Assembly (NCBI GenBank): GCA_017536625.1
Contig: JAFXGY010000009.1
Location: 1 to 41,899, forward strand
Direction: 5' to 3'
Source of the DNA: Oscillospiraceae bacterium
GTDB taxonomy: Bacteria; Bacillota; Clostridia; Oscillospirales; Ruminococcaceae
DNA: 41,899 nucleotides
Part shown: one piece after another, positions 5,712 to 12,026 of the stretch
Position numbering within the stretch: the stretch's first letter is position 1
Layout of the letters: each line of letters opens with the position of its first letter
The notes under the pieces: generated by a model
Databases searched by the model: none
What the model was told of the DNA's origin: nothing
The model's input: the letters and a program-made list of their open reading frames with translations, nothing else
Program-made: the position numbers and the translations under genes

Positions 5712-6245
5712 ATGAAAAATTCACTTTTAACAAAAATAATTGATGCTCAGAAAAATCACGAAGAAGATCTTGTGCAACTGATAAATGATTTTACTCCACT
5801 ACTTAAAAAGTACGCAACCAAAATGAATGACGAAGATGCTTTCGCAGATTTACGTCTGGAGTTTATTGAAATTATACTTGGAATCGATACTGGAAAATTT
5901 TCTAACTATGCAGAGCCACAAATACTTTCTTATATAAAAATATCTGTACATAATGCGTATATCAAGTTATCTAAAAGAAAATGTGACTATGAAAACAATA
6001 CTTTCCCGGTCGAGGATGTAAGAGATGAAATTGAAAAATCTCATTATGATGAATATGAGAACATTTTCTTGAAAGATATTAAAAAGTATTTAACCGAAAA
6101 CGAATTTGATGTAATATACAAACATTTCTTTTGTGGGTTTACGGTAAGTGATATTGCTTTGATAAAAAAAGTATCTAGACAAGCCGTGAATCAAGTAAAA
6201 ACTAGAGCAATAAAGAAACTTTCAAATGTATTTGAAAAAGAATGA
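5712..6245 (+). CDS. UviA/TcdR-like (group 5) RNA polymerase sigma factor
   Basis: 177 residues from the ATG at 5712. A GTG at 5700 is in frame but lies inside the ribosome binding site, so the ATG is preferred. The N-terminal half resembles sigma region 2 (NDFTPLLKKYATKM, then DLRLEFIEIIL and ILSYIKISVHNAYIKLSKRK). The C-terminal part is region 4 (LTENEFDVIYKHFFCGFTVS, then a helix-turn-helix with SRQAVNQVKTRAIKKL). It differs from the three ECF factors upstream. The gene directly downstream encodes a UviB/BhlA-like holin, as in the uviAB pair of clostridial bacteriocin plasmids, which is the main reason for the UviA-like assignment. It is probably autoregulated through 5660-5690. Confidence 0.75.
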   Translation: MKNSLLTKIIDAQKNHEEDLVQLINDFTPLLKKYATKMNDEDAFADLRLEFIEIILGIDTGKFSNYAEPQILSYIKISVHNAYIKLSKRKCDYENNTFPVEDVRDEIEKSHYDEYENIFLKDIKKYLTENEFDVIYKHFFCGFTVSDIALIKKVSRQAVNQVKTRAIKKLSNVFEKE

Positions 6246-6258
6246 AGGAGGGGTATAA

Positions 6259-6477
6259 ATGGAACTGGAATCTATTCTTACTTATTTCAGCGCTGAAGGT
6301 GTTTGGGCGATTCTCAGTGTTTTCTTGATTTTTTATATAATTAAGGATCAAGATAAGCGCGATGAAAGGCAAGCACAACGTGAAGAAAAGTATCAGGAAG
6401 TAATTGCCGGACTCACAACCTCACTTAAAGATGTTGCTGAAATAAAAGAAATGCTTAAAGAAAAATTTAATAAATAA
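6259..6477 (+). CDS. BhlA/UviB-family holin-like protein
   Basis: 72 residues, starting at an ATG 13 bases after the sigma stop with AAGGAGGGG upstream. Layout is that of the BhlA/UviB family: a short outer N-terminus, one membrane helix (about residues 14-29, VWAILSVFLIFYIIK), then a strongly charged cytoplasmic tail with DQDKRDERQAQREEKYQEVI and a short amphipathic end. Such proteins are associated with release of bacteriocins and phage lysins from the cell. Here it sits between a UviA-like sigma gene and a lectin-hydrolase without a signal peptide, so export of that protein is the natural guess. Confidence 0.8.
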   Translation: MELESILTYFSAEGVWAILSVFLIFYIIKDQDKRDERQAQREEKYQEVIAGLTTSLKDVAEIKEMLKEKFNK

Positions 6478-6511
6478 GCCCTAGCGTTCATGCTGGTATG
6501 TTTATATTAAG

Positions 6512-6548
6512 CAAAAGCACGATTCAGTTAAACTGAACCGTGCTTTTG
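6512..6548 (+). terminator. probable intrinsic terminator after the holin-like gene
   Basis: A long, nearly perfect stem (6512-6529 with 6531-6548, one mismatch), followed by TTAAAAAATTT. The U run is poor, so some read-through into the next gene is possible. Confidence 0.6.
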
Positions 6549-6568
6549 TTAAAAAATTTCGATTTGAA

Positions 6569-6599
6569 GTTTACATTTTGCACAATATTTTCTTCTTAT
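6569..6599 (+). promoter_or_regulatory. UviA/TcdR-type promoter of the lectin-hydrolase gene
   Basis: GTTTACA (6569-6575), 16 bases, CTTCTTAT (6592-6599). Its layout equals that of 5660-5690. It would put the lectin-hydrolase gene under the UviA-like sigma factor, with a leader of about 65 bases. Confidence 0.55.
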
Positions 6600-6668
6600 T
6601 TATTGTAACGCGAAAAACTGCTGCAGAAGTTTAATGTGTTATAAATAAAAAATAAAGGAGAAGTAAAA

Positions 6669-7577
6669 ATGAACAAAGGCGTTTACACTATTAAATGTGT
6701 AGCAAACAACAAAATGCTCAATCTTTATGCCGCAGGTGTTGCAGCCAATGGTACTAACGTTGTAATGTACAGTAGTGATGGTACCGCAGAACAGAAATGG
6801 TTCTTTGATGGAAAAAGGCTCAGAACTTGTACCAACAGAAAATATTGTCTTGATAGATATGCAGCATCTCCGTATGTTAATAATGCGGATGTTTGGGAAG
6901 CCAACGATGATACAAACCAGATTGTTGTTATTGAACCTTTTGGAAGCGACGGATATTCTATCAAGCTCAAATCTCTTGTAGGTGGTAATGAATATTATCT
7001 TACTTCTAAAGGTAGTGTTAACGGAAATGGAACCGATAAGTCTCCTGATACTGCGGGCAATATTTTCTGGGCAACTTGGACCGGTAACAACTATCAGAAA
7101 TGGAAATTTACTAATATATCTGCGCCTGGCAATGCAGTTCCGCTTGGTCTCGAAGATATTGATGTTCCGCTTCCTGAATATCCGGCTGGAAGTTATTGGA
7201 CTACAGATGGTGCCGCAACTAATGCAGCCGGTGCTAAAAGTAAAAGCTTTAATGGTATTCAGTGTGCTGGTTTTGCAAGATATGTTTATTATTGCATGTG
7301 GGGAAATGAATACTATGGCACTCAAATCTCCGCTAGAACCCTTAGTGGTACTGCAGCAGACTTCGCTGATATCGAACCTGGTGCACGAATCAACTGCAGA
7401 AGTACTTCCAACAACCATTCTATGATTCTGCTCAAAAAGGATGGTAGCGGTGTTACCGTTTACGATGTAAACTGGGATGGCAAGTGTGGTGTCGATGTTA
7501 GAACTTACACTTATGCAAACTTCAAAACTACTTTTACCAACATTAAAAACACCAGCTACACCCCTTACCCCTCTTAA
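6669..7577 (+). CDS. ricin-type lectin / cysteine hydrolase fusion without a signal peptide (putative toxin or lysin)
   Basis: 302 residues, AAAGGAG before the ATG. Residues 1-155 look like a ricin B-type lectin: repeated Gln-x-Trp units (AEQKWFF, NYQKWKF), with NMLNLY-type sugar-site segments. Residues about 170-300 look like an NlpC/P60- or CHAP-like papain-fold domain: cysteine in FNGIQCAGFARYVYY, histidine in NNHSMILLKKDG and a polar residue in YDVNWDGKCG as a likely triad. The start lacks any signal peptide or membrane helix although the domains act outside cells. With a holin-like gene and a UviA-like sigma gene immediately upstream, holin-mediated release is likely. Target wall or host glycan is unknown. 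It ends four bases into the convergent lipoprotein gene. Confidence 0.75.
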   Translation: MNKGVYTIKCVANNKMLNLYAAGVAANGTNVVMYSSDGTAEQKWFFDGKRLRTCTNRKYCLDRYAASPYVNNADVWEANDDTNQIVVIEPFGSDGYSIKLKSLVGGNEYYLTSKGSVNGNGTDKSPDTAGNIFWATWTGNNYQKWKFTNISAPGNAVPLGLEDIDVPLPEYPAGSYWTTDGAATNAAGAKSKSFNGIQCAGFARYVYYCMWGNEYYGTQISARTLSGTAADFADIEPGARINCRSTSNNHSMILLKKDGSGVTVYDVNWDGKCGVDVRTYTYANFKTTFTNIKNTSYTPYPS

Positions 7578-8767
7578 TAGATGATAGGAACTGAGCATAC
7601 ATAAAGGTTTGAATTATCTGCAATCTCAAGATATATATTCTTTTGGCCAATGTGTCTAATTACCGCAACAGTTTCATCATCAGTAACATAATTTATGAGA
7701 GTTCGGTCTGAAGATAAATTTTTATTTAGGCATGTGTATATTTCCAAACCTAAATAGTCATTTAAAACGGAATAACTAGCCAAAATACCTTGTTCAACAT
7801 AAAAAATCTCATTGTAATCGCAGAAATAATTTGAAGATGTGTTTTGGCTTGCATCAATTAATTTAAGATTATCTTCGGTTTTTAAAGATATTAGCTTGTC
7901 ATCCAAAGGATAGTTTGGACTATAATTTTCGGAATACGAAAAACCAGAAAGTATTTGCTCTTTTTCTATATCATAAATAATGACAGCAAAAAATGTATAA
8001 TCTGAAGAAGAAATTTGAGATACAATTTTTGTGCCATTATCAATAAAACAAGGGTTAAAATATTTATATGGAGAAGCTCCAGGAAGAACCCTTCCGGATA
8101 ATGGAGCTTCTTCTATTATATTCAATACACCGTTCTCAATTTTATCGTTAGGTAAAACAAGATGTTCATTGGTTGTGTTTAAGTCCATCATCTTTATTCC
8201 TTCTGGACTTTCCCAAACAATTTTATTATTGTAGATAAAATATGAGAGATTGGTATTTGAAGAATGGATATCATTAATAATGTTTGCAGGAAGTTCTACA
8301 AAACGATATGAAGCCGGTTCGCAGCTGTTAAAATAGTGGATTCCATTCATATCCGTAATATAATAATCATAGTCTGACAAATTGTTCGTCTTTTCCATAT
8401 AACCAATATTATCGCTACAATTTGTTTCAAGTGAATATAATTTTTCGCCGGTGTTTATATTAAAAGCAATAATGTTTTTAGCAGTAGTATATATTAATAC
8501 GATGTCTTCTATTTCTAGAATATAGTTACCCAAAACTGCTTCTGTCCCTAAATCGTAACATACATAACTACTGTCTAAAGGAAGGGTTTGTTCATTTGTA
8601 AACAAATCATTATTATCAGGAATAATATCAGATATTTGTTCATCTGGGATATCGTTCGCGTGGGTAAGATTCGAATCTTCTCCATTTTGAACGATTTCCT
8701 CTTGCTGTATTGTAGAGCAAGAAGATAGAAGAAGTATTGTAATGATTATAGCGATTATCTTTTTCAT
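7574..8767 (-). CDS. lipoprotein, unknown function, possible immunity or sensor protein
   Basis: 397 residues from the ATG at 8767, nine bases after AAAGGA; an ATG at 8776 is possible but sits against that site. A lipoprotein signal (KKIIAIIITILLL with lipobox LSSC) is followed by an acidic linker of about 50 residues. The rest has repeated beta-strand pairs of the type ILEIEDIVLIYTTAKNIIAF-NTGEKLYSL, suggesting a beta-propeller. I recognise no family. It has an ECF-type promoter (8860-8886) and is convergent with, and overlaps, the lectin-hydrolase gene by four bases. A surface lipoprotein next to a putative lysin could protect the producer, but this is inference. Confidence 0.75.
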   Translation of the reverse strand: MKKIIAIIITILLLSSCSTIQQEEIVQNGEDSNLTHANDIPDEQISDIIPDNNDLFTNEQTLPLDSSYVCYDLGTEAVLGNYILEIEDIVLIYTTAKNIIAFNINTGEKLYSLETNCSDNIGYMEKTNNLSDYDYYITDMNGIHYFNSCEPASYRFVELPANIINDIHSSNTNLSYFIYNNKIVWESPEGIKMMDLNTTNEHLVLPNDKIENGVLNIIEEAPLSGRVLPGASPYKYFNPCFIDNGTKIVSQISSSDYTFFAVIIYDIEKEQILSGFSYSENYSPNYPLDDKLISLKTEDNLKLIDASQNTSSNYFCDYNEIFYVEQGILASYSVLNDYLGLEIYTCLNKNLSSDRTLINYVTDDETVAVIRHIGQKNIYLEIADNSNLYVCSVPIIY

Positions 8768-8790
8768 AATTTTCATTCCTTTCTGTATTG

Positions 8791-8826
8791 TCTTCCACCT
8801 CCTTTCGGGTGGGAGATTATTTTTTG
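8791..8826 (+). terminator. plus-strand terminator inside the lipoprotein leader
   Basis: Stem TCTTCCACC/GGTGGGAGA (8791-8799 with 8808-8816) followed by TTATTTTTT. The stem is complete, with one G-U pair, only when read on the plus strand; the minus strand has a C-A mismatch. It could stop transcripts reading from the lectin-hydrolase gene through the lipoprotein gene. On the minus strand the same bases put AAAGGAGGTG about 30 bases before the lipoprotein start. Confidence 0.4.
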
Positions 8827-8859
8827 CGGATGTTTTTTGAACTTTTCCACAAATTATAT

Positions 8860-8886
8860 AACGAGAAAGAAATAAAAATGCAACAC
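8860..8886 (-). promoter_or_regulatory. ECF-type promoter, site 9 (lipoprotein gene)
   Basis: Minus-strand GTGTTGCA-N14-TCGTT. Its -35 box is back to back with that of site 10; together the boxes form a 9-bp inverted repeat (8878-8886 with 8898-8906). Confidence 0.55.
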
Positions 8887-8897
8887 TGGAACTCTAT

Positions 8898-8924
8898 GTG
8901 TTGCATTTTTTGTTGTATTTTGTC
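8898..8924 (+). promoter_or_regulatory. ECF-type promoter, site 10
   Basis: GTGTTGCA-N14-TTGTC, 34 bases before the ATG at 8959, divergent from site 9. Confidence 0.6.
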
Positions 8925-8958
8925 TAATATTGTATAGTATTTAATAGGAGGCATAAAA

Positions 8959-9306
8959 ATGGACAATAAAAAATCTTTGAGAGGAATAGGATTACTTTCT
9001 CTTGAAATAATGCACTTGATTTCTATTGGAAAGAAAGAAACTTTTGACGAAATAGAAAAACATTTTGAAGAAAAAGATTTGGTTGAATATTTGTACGAAA
9101 AATATAACGATAAATTCGTAACAAGTTTCGATTCTGGAGTTTATGATAATGAAGCTATAAACACATATTTCTTTAATTTTTCTGGATGTATAGAAGGTGA
9201 AGAATTAAGAAAATACGAAATAGCTGGACATGAAAACGGTTTGTTATTAATTTTAGCGTTAATTGCAGAAAAAGTCGAAATAGAAAGCGACCACTGGTAT
9301 ATATAA
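8959..9306 (+). CDS. small cytoplasmic protein of unknown function in the ECF regulon
   Basis: 115 residues, acidic and probably helical, without signal peptide or membrane helix. AGGAGG lies six bases before the ATG. The sequence begins with a basic segment (NKKSLRGIGLLSLEIMHLI) and continues with a Glu/Lys-rich part and aromatic residues near SGVYDNEAINTYFFNF. No family is recognised. A textbook ECF-type promoter at 8898-8924, divergent from the lipoprotein promoter, places it in the same regulon. It may be a cytoplasmic immunity or stress protein; this is a guess. Confidence 0.7.
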   Translation: MDNKKSLRGIGLLSLEIMHLISIGKKETFDEIEKHFEEKDLVEYLYEKYNDKFVTSFDSGVYDNEAINTYFFNFSGCIEGEELRKYEIAGHENGLLLILALIAEKVEIESDHWYI

Positions 9307-9322
9307 ATAAATTTGGAATAAT

Positions 9323-9357
9323 ACTTCGGTAAATAAAAAAACTGATTTTACCGAAGT
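9323..9357. terminator. hairpin after the small cytoplasmic protein gene
   Basis: An 11-bp perfect stem (9323-9333 with 9347-9357) without a T run. It is followed at once by the stronger terminator at 9367-9406; the right arm of the first can also pair with the left arm of the second through CCGAAG/CTTCGG. Confidence 0.5.
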
Positions 9358-9366
9358 TGCTTTGTC

Positions 9367-9406
9367 ATACCCTTCGGATTTCAGTTTTAATCCGGAGGGT
9401 ATTTTT
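9367..9406 (+). terminator. intrinsic terminator
   Basis: A 14-bp stem with one G-U pair (9367-9380 with 9389-9402), then five T. It closes the ECF-controlled part of the island; the integration module begins after it. Confidence 0.85.
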
Positions 9407-9489
9407 AATGTTGAAAATAAGAGAGGTTAATAACCCTTCTTAAGATAAAAAATGGAGTATTTACCCATGAATATTTTAAAATAAAAATA

Positions 9490-9571
9490 CCCGTGCTCAC
9501 AAAAAACTCTGCTTTAGAAGTTGAGCACGGGGCTTTTTATTTTGAGCACAGCGTAGTTTTAATTCGTGCTC
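9490..9571 (+). promoter_or_regulatory. competing hairpins ahead of the second XRE gene
   Basis: CCCGTGCTCA (9490-9499) pairs with TGAGCACGGG (9522-9531), followed by GCTTTTT as in a terminator. A second TGAGCAC (9543-9549) pairs with GTGCTC (9566-9571). CGTGCTC at 9565-9571 can also pair with GAGCACG at 9523-9529, undoing the terminator. The layout resembles an attenuator before the XRE gene at 9623. No ligand or sensor part is recognised. Confidence 0.4.
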
Positions 9572-9622
9572 CGCCGTTTCAGATGTTTGCAAAAAACAAA
9601 CTAAAGAAACGGAGATTTTACA

Positions 9623-9910
9623 ATGAATATAAATCAAAAAGAAATAGGTCAAAGAATTCGTTTTTTGAGAAAAGAAACCGGGCTTTCTCAGGAGGAACTG
9701 GCGAATAAGCTGAATATCAACACAGATCATCTCGGAAGATTAGAAACAGGAAAACGAGGAATGTCGATTGATCTTTTAACAGAGATTTCCAAATACTTTG
9801 CTGTTCCTACGGACTACATATTGTTTGGCGAAAAACAAAATACAGATGAAATAAAAGAAATAATTTCTTTTGTGATGTTACAGCTGAAAGAAATAGAAAG
9901 GAAACTATAA
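9623..9910 (+). CDS. XRE-family regulator of the integration module
   Basis: 95 residues. The Cro/C1 helix-turn-helix covers about residues 5-65 (GQRIRFLRKETGLSQEELANK, then INTDHLGRLETGKRGMSIDL and FAVPTDYILFG). A helical tail of 25 residues follows (EIKEIISFVMLQLKEIERKL). CGGAG lies ten bases before the ATG. It is upstream of an excisionase-like gene and an integrase gene, so control of excision is the likely role. It differs clearly from the XRE protein at 2128-2460. Confidence 0.85.
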   Translation: MNINQKEIGQRIRFLRKETGLSQEELANKLNINTDHLGRLETGKRGMSIDLLTEISKYFAVPTDYILFGEKQNTDEIKEIISFVMLQLKEIERKL

Positions 9911-10256
9911 AATACGACCTACAAAGTCGGTGAAACCCGACCTACAAGGACATAAACTTTTTGTCAAAGCGAGAGTAAAATTTAAGTGTACCCAAAAGGG
10001 ACATGTACTTTGATAAAAGAAAATACATTCTTCAAGCACAACTAACGAAACTCCTGCTCCGTCACAGTTCGAGCGCGATAAAACCGTCACAGGCAATGAG
10101 GGCAGCCGACAGAGAACCTGCCGGGGGTGCGATTCCCGTGGAGCTGATTTGTTCAGCCGTTTGATGATTTCCTAAAACCGGGGTGTCGAGGACAAATAGG
10201 TTGTAATAATTAATATCAGAAGCAACAGGGACAAATTTCTATTTGTCCCTGTTTTT
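9911..10256 (+). ncRNA. candidate structured non-coding RNA in the integration module
   Basis: No convincing coding frame is present over about 315 bases, yet the base composition and palindromes suggest a folded RNA. Seen stems: CGAC/GTCG near 9914-9929; GCTCC (10056-10060) with GGAGC (10140-10144), enclosing GGCAG (10100-10104)/CTGCC (10118-10122) and a CGGG/CCCG hairpin near 10122-10138; then GCTGA/TCAGC. CCGTCACAG is repeated at 10059 and 10084. It ends in a strong terminator at 10225-10256. I do not recognise the RNA class. A promoter is not obvious, so it may be processed from the XRE transcript. Confidence 0.45.
10225..10256 (+). terminator. intrinsic terminator of the candidate RNA
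   Basis: A perfect 12-bp stem (10225-10236 with 10241-10252), a four-base loop and a five-T run. Confidence 0.9.
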
Positions 10257-10279
10257 GTGGTATTGATTACCACTAGAAT

Positions 10280-10363
10280 AAATCCCAAACAGCAGAGATT
10301 CTTTTTCCTTCCCCTTCCTTTCAGAATCAAAAACCATCACTCCATTTCTGCTGTTTGGGATTT
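10280..10363. repeat. long hairpin: 17-bp perfect inverted repeat around a pyrimidine-rich loop
   Basis: Arms 10280-10296 and 10347-10363 (AAATCCCAAACAGCAGA and its complement). The 50-base loop is rich in C and T and has an inner GATTCT/AGAATC stem (10297-10302 with 10323-10328). The right arm is followed by TTATAAAA. It could be a terminator or a cruciform near the recombination genes. Confidence 0.6.
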
Positions 10364-10382
10364 TATAAAATAAAGATAAACT

Positions 10383-10399
10383 CGTGACAAAGTGTCACG
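10383..10399. promoter_or_regulatory. 7-bp palindrome upstream of the excisionase-like gene
   Basis: CGTGACA-AAG-TGTCACG, 30 bases before the ATG at 10429. Possible operator for the XRE or the excisionase-like protein. Confidence 0.4.
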
Positions 10400-10428
10400 G
10401 GTTTATAAATTTACAGAAAGGCGGTAAC

Positions 10429-10641
10429 ATGAAAACTTATAATGTTTACAAAATTGTTTTAAAAAATTATCCTGATGTATTGACTGTTGATGAAGTAAGT
10501 AATGCATTAAAAGTATCCACAAAAACTGTTTATCGTTTGCTGAAAGAAAATAAGATCGACCACATCTGTACTGGAAGAATTTATAGGATTCCTAAAGTTA
10601 ATCTTCTAGCATATCTCAAACTCAACATTAAGTCTTCATAA
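10429..10641 (+). CDS. excisionase-like helix-turn-helix protein
   Basis: 70 residues from the ATG at 10429, preceded by AAAGGCGG. An earlier in-frame ATG at 10384 lies within the palindrome at 10383-10399 and is not used. The protein is a winged helix-turn-helix of the excisionase/MerR type: LTVDEVSNALKVSTKTVYRL, then KIDHICTGRIYRIPKVNLLAYL. Such proteins bind near att sites and direct integrases to excise, or they act as small regulators. The integrase gene follows 89 bases downstream on the same strand, supporting the excisionase reading. Confidence 0.8.
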   Translation: MKTYNVYKIVLKNYPDVLTVDEVSNALKVSTKTVYRLLKENKIDHICTGRIYRIPKVNLLAYLKLNIKSS

Positions 10642-10730
10642 ATTTAGTTTGAAAATTCGCACATTGGTGTTATGAAAAAGATGGATATATAATTTCTTTA
10701 CTAAAATTAGATGTAAAGGAGAATAGAAAA

Positions 10731-11936
10731 ATGGTTGCAGGTCATTTACAAGAAAAAAATGGGTATTATTATGTGGTTTTGAATTATAAAGATTCTAATG
10801 GAAAAAGAAGAAGCAAATGGATTAGTACAAAACTTCCGATAAAAGGAAACAAAAAAAGGGCCGAACAATGTCTTTTAGAAGAAAGAGCAAAATTTATTAT
10901 TGAGGAAGAGCCAGAACCAGCAACTAAAATGGTACAAGTTTCTTCGTTTAATAACGATATGTTGTTTTGCGATTTTCTTGAAAAATGGCTTGAAATTGCA
11001 AAACCCACAGTTTCAATAAGTACATATTGTTCATATGTTACATTATCACAAAGTGTAATTATTCCTTATTTTAAAAAGGAGGGAACAACTTTGTCTGGGC
11101 TGAAACCGATTAATATTCAATGTTTTTATATGGAGCAATTAAATAGGGTTAAAGCGACTACGGTAATTCACTATCATGCAATTATACATAGAGCCTTAAA
11201 ATATGCTGTTAAAATTGAATTACTTCTTTCGAATCCGGCAGATAGGGTGGAACGCCCAAGAAAAGAAAAGTTTATTGGAGCGTTTTATGATAGTGGTGAG
11301 ATAAAAAAATTATTCGAAATTACAAAAGGAACCAAACTAGAATTGCCAGTGTTTTTAGGTGCGTTTTATGGATTAAGACGTAGTGAAGCGATAGGACTAA
11401 AGTGGGACGCAATAGATTTCGATAATGACACAATTACAATCATGCACACGGTCACAGCTTGCCGGTTGGACGGAAAGTTGACTGAAATAAAGCAAGACGC
11501 GACCAAGACTGCATCTAGCATGAGAACATTACCGTTAGTGCCTGTATTCAAAGAAATGCTTACAGAAAGAAAAGTGAAGCAAGAATATTATCAAAAAATA
11601 TTTGGAAAATCGTACAATAAAAACTATCTGGATTATATTTGCGTGGATGAAATAGGAAATATTATTTCTCCCAATTATGTAACAACCGCATTTTCAAAAC
11701 TTTTAGAAAAGAACGGAATGCGTCATATAAGATATCATGATTTGAGGCACAGTTGTGCATCACTAATGCTTGCAAATGGAGTCTCTATGAAACAAATTCA
11801 AGAATGGCTTGGCCATAGCGATTTTTCTACAACTGCTAATATTTATGCACATCTGGACTATCATTCTAAACAAGCATCAGCAGATGCAATGATTGAGAGC
11901 CTCAATGATGCTTTGTCAGTTTTTTTAGAAAAATAA
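10731..11936 (+). CDS. tyrosine site-specific integrase
   Basis: 401 residues with the Tn916/phage integrase layout. An arm-binding N-terminus covers residues 1-55 (KNGYYYVVLNYKDSNGKRRS, then WISTKLP). A core-binding SAM-like domain covers about 75-175. The catalytic domain covers about 190-395 with the first arginine in FYGLRRSEAIGLKW, HDLRHS, the histidine in EWLGHSDFSTT and the tyrosine nucleophile in TANIYAHL. All key residues are present, so it is probably active. AAAGGAG precedes the ATG. It lies about 4.8 kb from the tRNA-Ser gene at 16728, the likely type of target, but the genes between mean it may not be the enzyme that last used that site. Confidence 0.92.
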   Translation: MVAGHLQEKNGYYYVVLNYKDSNGKRRSKWISTKLPIKGNKKRAEQCLLEERAKFIIEEEPEPATKMVQVSSFNNDMLFCDFLEKWLEIAKPTVSISTYCSYVTLSQSVIIPYFKKEGTTLSGLKPINIQCFYMEQLNRVKATTVIHYHAIIHRALKYAVKIELLLSNPADRVERPRKEKFIGAFYDSGEIKKLFEITKGTKLELPVFLGAFYGLRRSEAIGLKWDAIDFDNDTITIMHTVTACRLDGKLTEIKQDATKTASSMRTLPLVPVFKEMLTERKVKQEYYQKIFGKSYNKNYLDYICVDEIGNIISPNYVTTAFSKLLEKNGMRHIRYHDLRHSCASLMLANGVSMKQIQEWLGHSDFSTTANIYAHLDYHSKQASADAMIESLNDALSVFLEK

Positions 11937-11954
11937 TTAATAAAACAACCAGTA

Positions 11955-12006
11955 AAAAAGCAAACCAGAGAGATAGCAAAAGCTACTATCTGGTTTGCTT
12001 TTTTTA
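11955..12006. terminator. bidirectional terminator between integrase and nuclease-like genes
   Basis: AAAAAGCAAACCAG and CTGGTTTGCTTTTT arms with an inner GATAG/CTATC stem. T runs lie on both strands, fitting the convergent genes. Confidence 0.9.
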
Positions 12007-12026
12007 AATACTTTCAAAAATATTAT

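Noticed and set aside
8582-8603. Minus-strand GTTTACA in the lipoprotein coding region
   Set aside because: The box after 16 bases is CTTTAGAC, a poor match to CTTYTTAT, and no gene start follows; coincidence in AT-rich DNA.
9905-10096. Minus-strand open frame of 63 codons rich in Cys and Ser
   Set aside because: It has no ribosome binding site and lies over the candidate structured RNA; open frames over folded RNAs are often annotated by mistake.
10080-10140. Cobalamin-riboswitch-like words (GGTGC-ATTCC and ACCTGCC)
   Set aside because: They occur in the wrong order for that riboswitch, and no cobalamin-related gene is near.
10118-10144. tRNA T-arm-like stretch GGGGGTGCGATTCCCG, possible tRNA or att site
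   Set aside because: The T loop lacks the second T of TTC, the stem mispairs, and no acceptor or anticodon arm fits around it. It is treated as part of the candidate RNA.
9900-10400. Possible CRISPR array, because of short repeated words
   Set aside because: The repeats (CGACCTACAA, CCGTCACAG) occur only twice each with unequal spacing; no cas gene is present.
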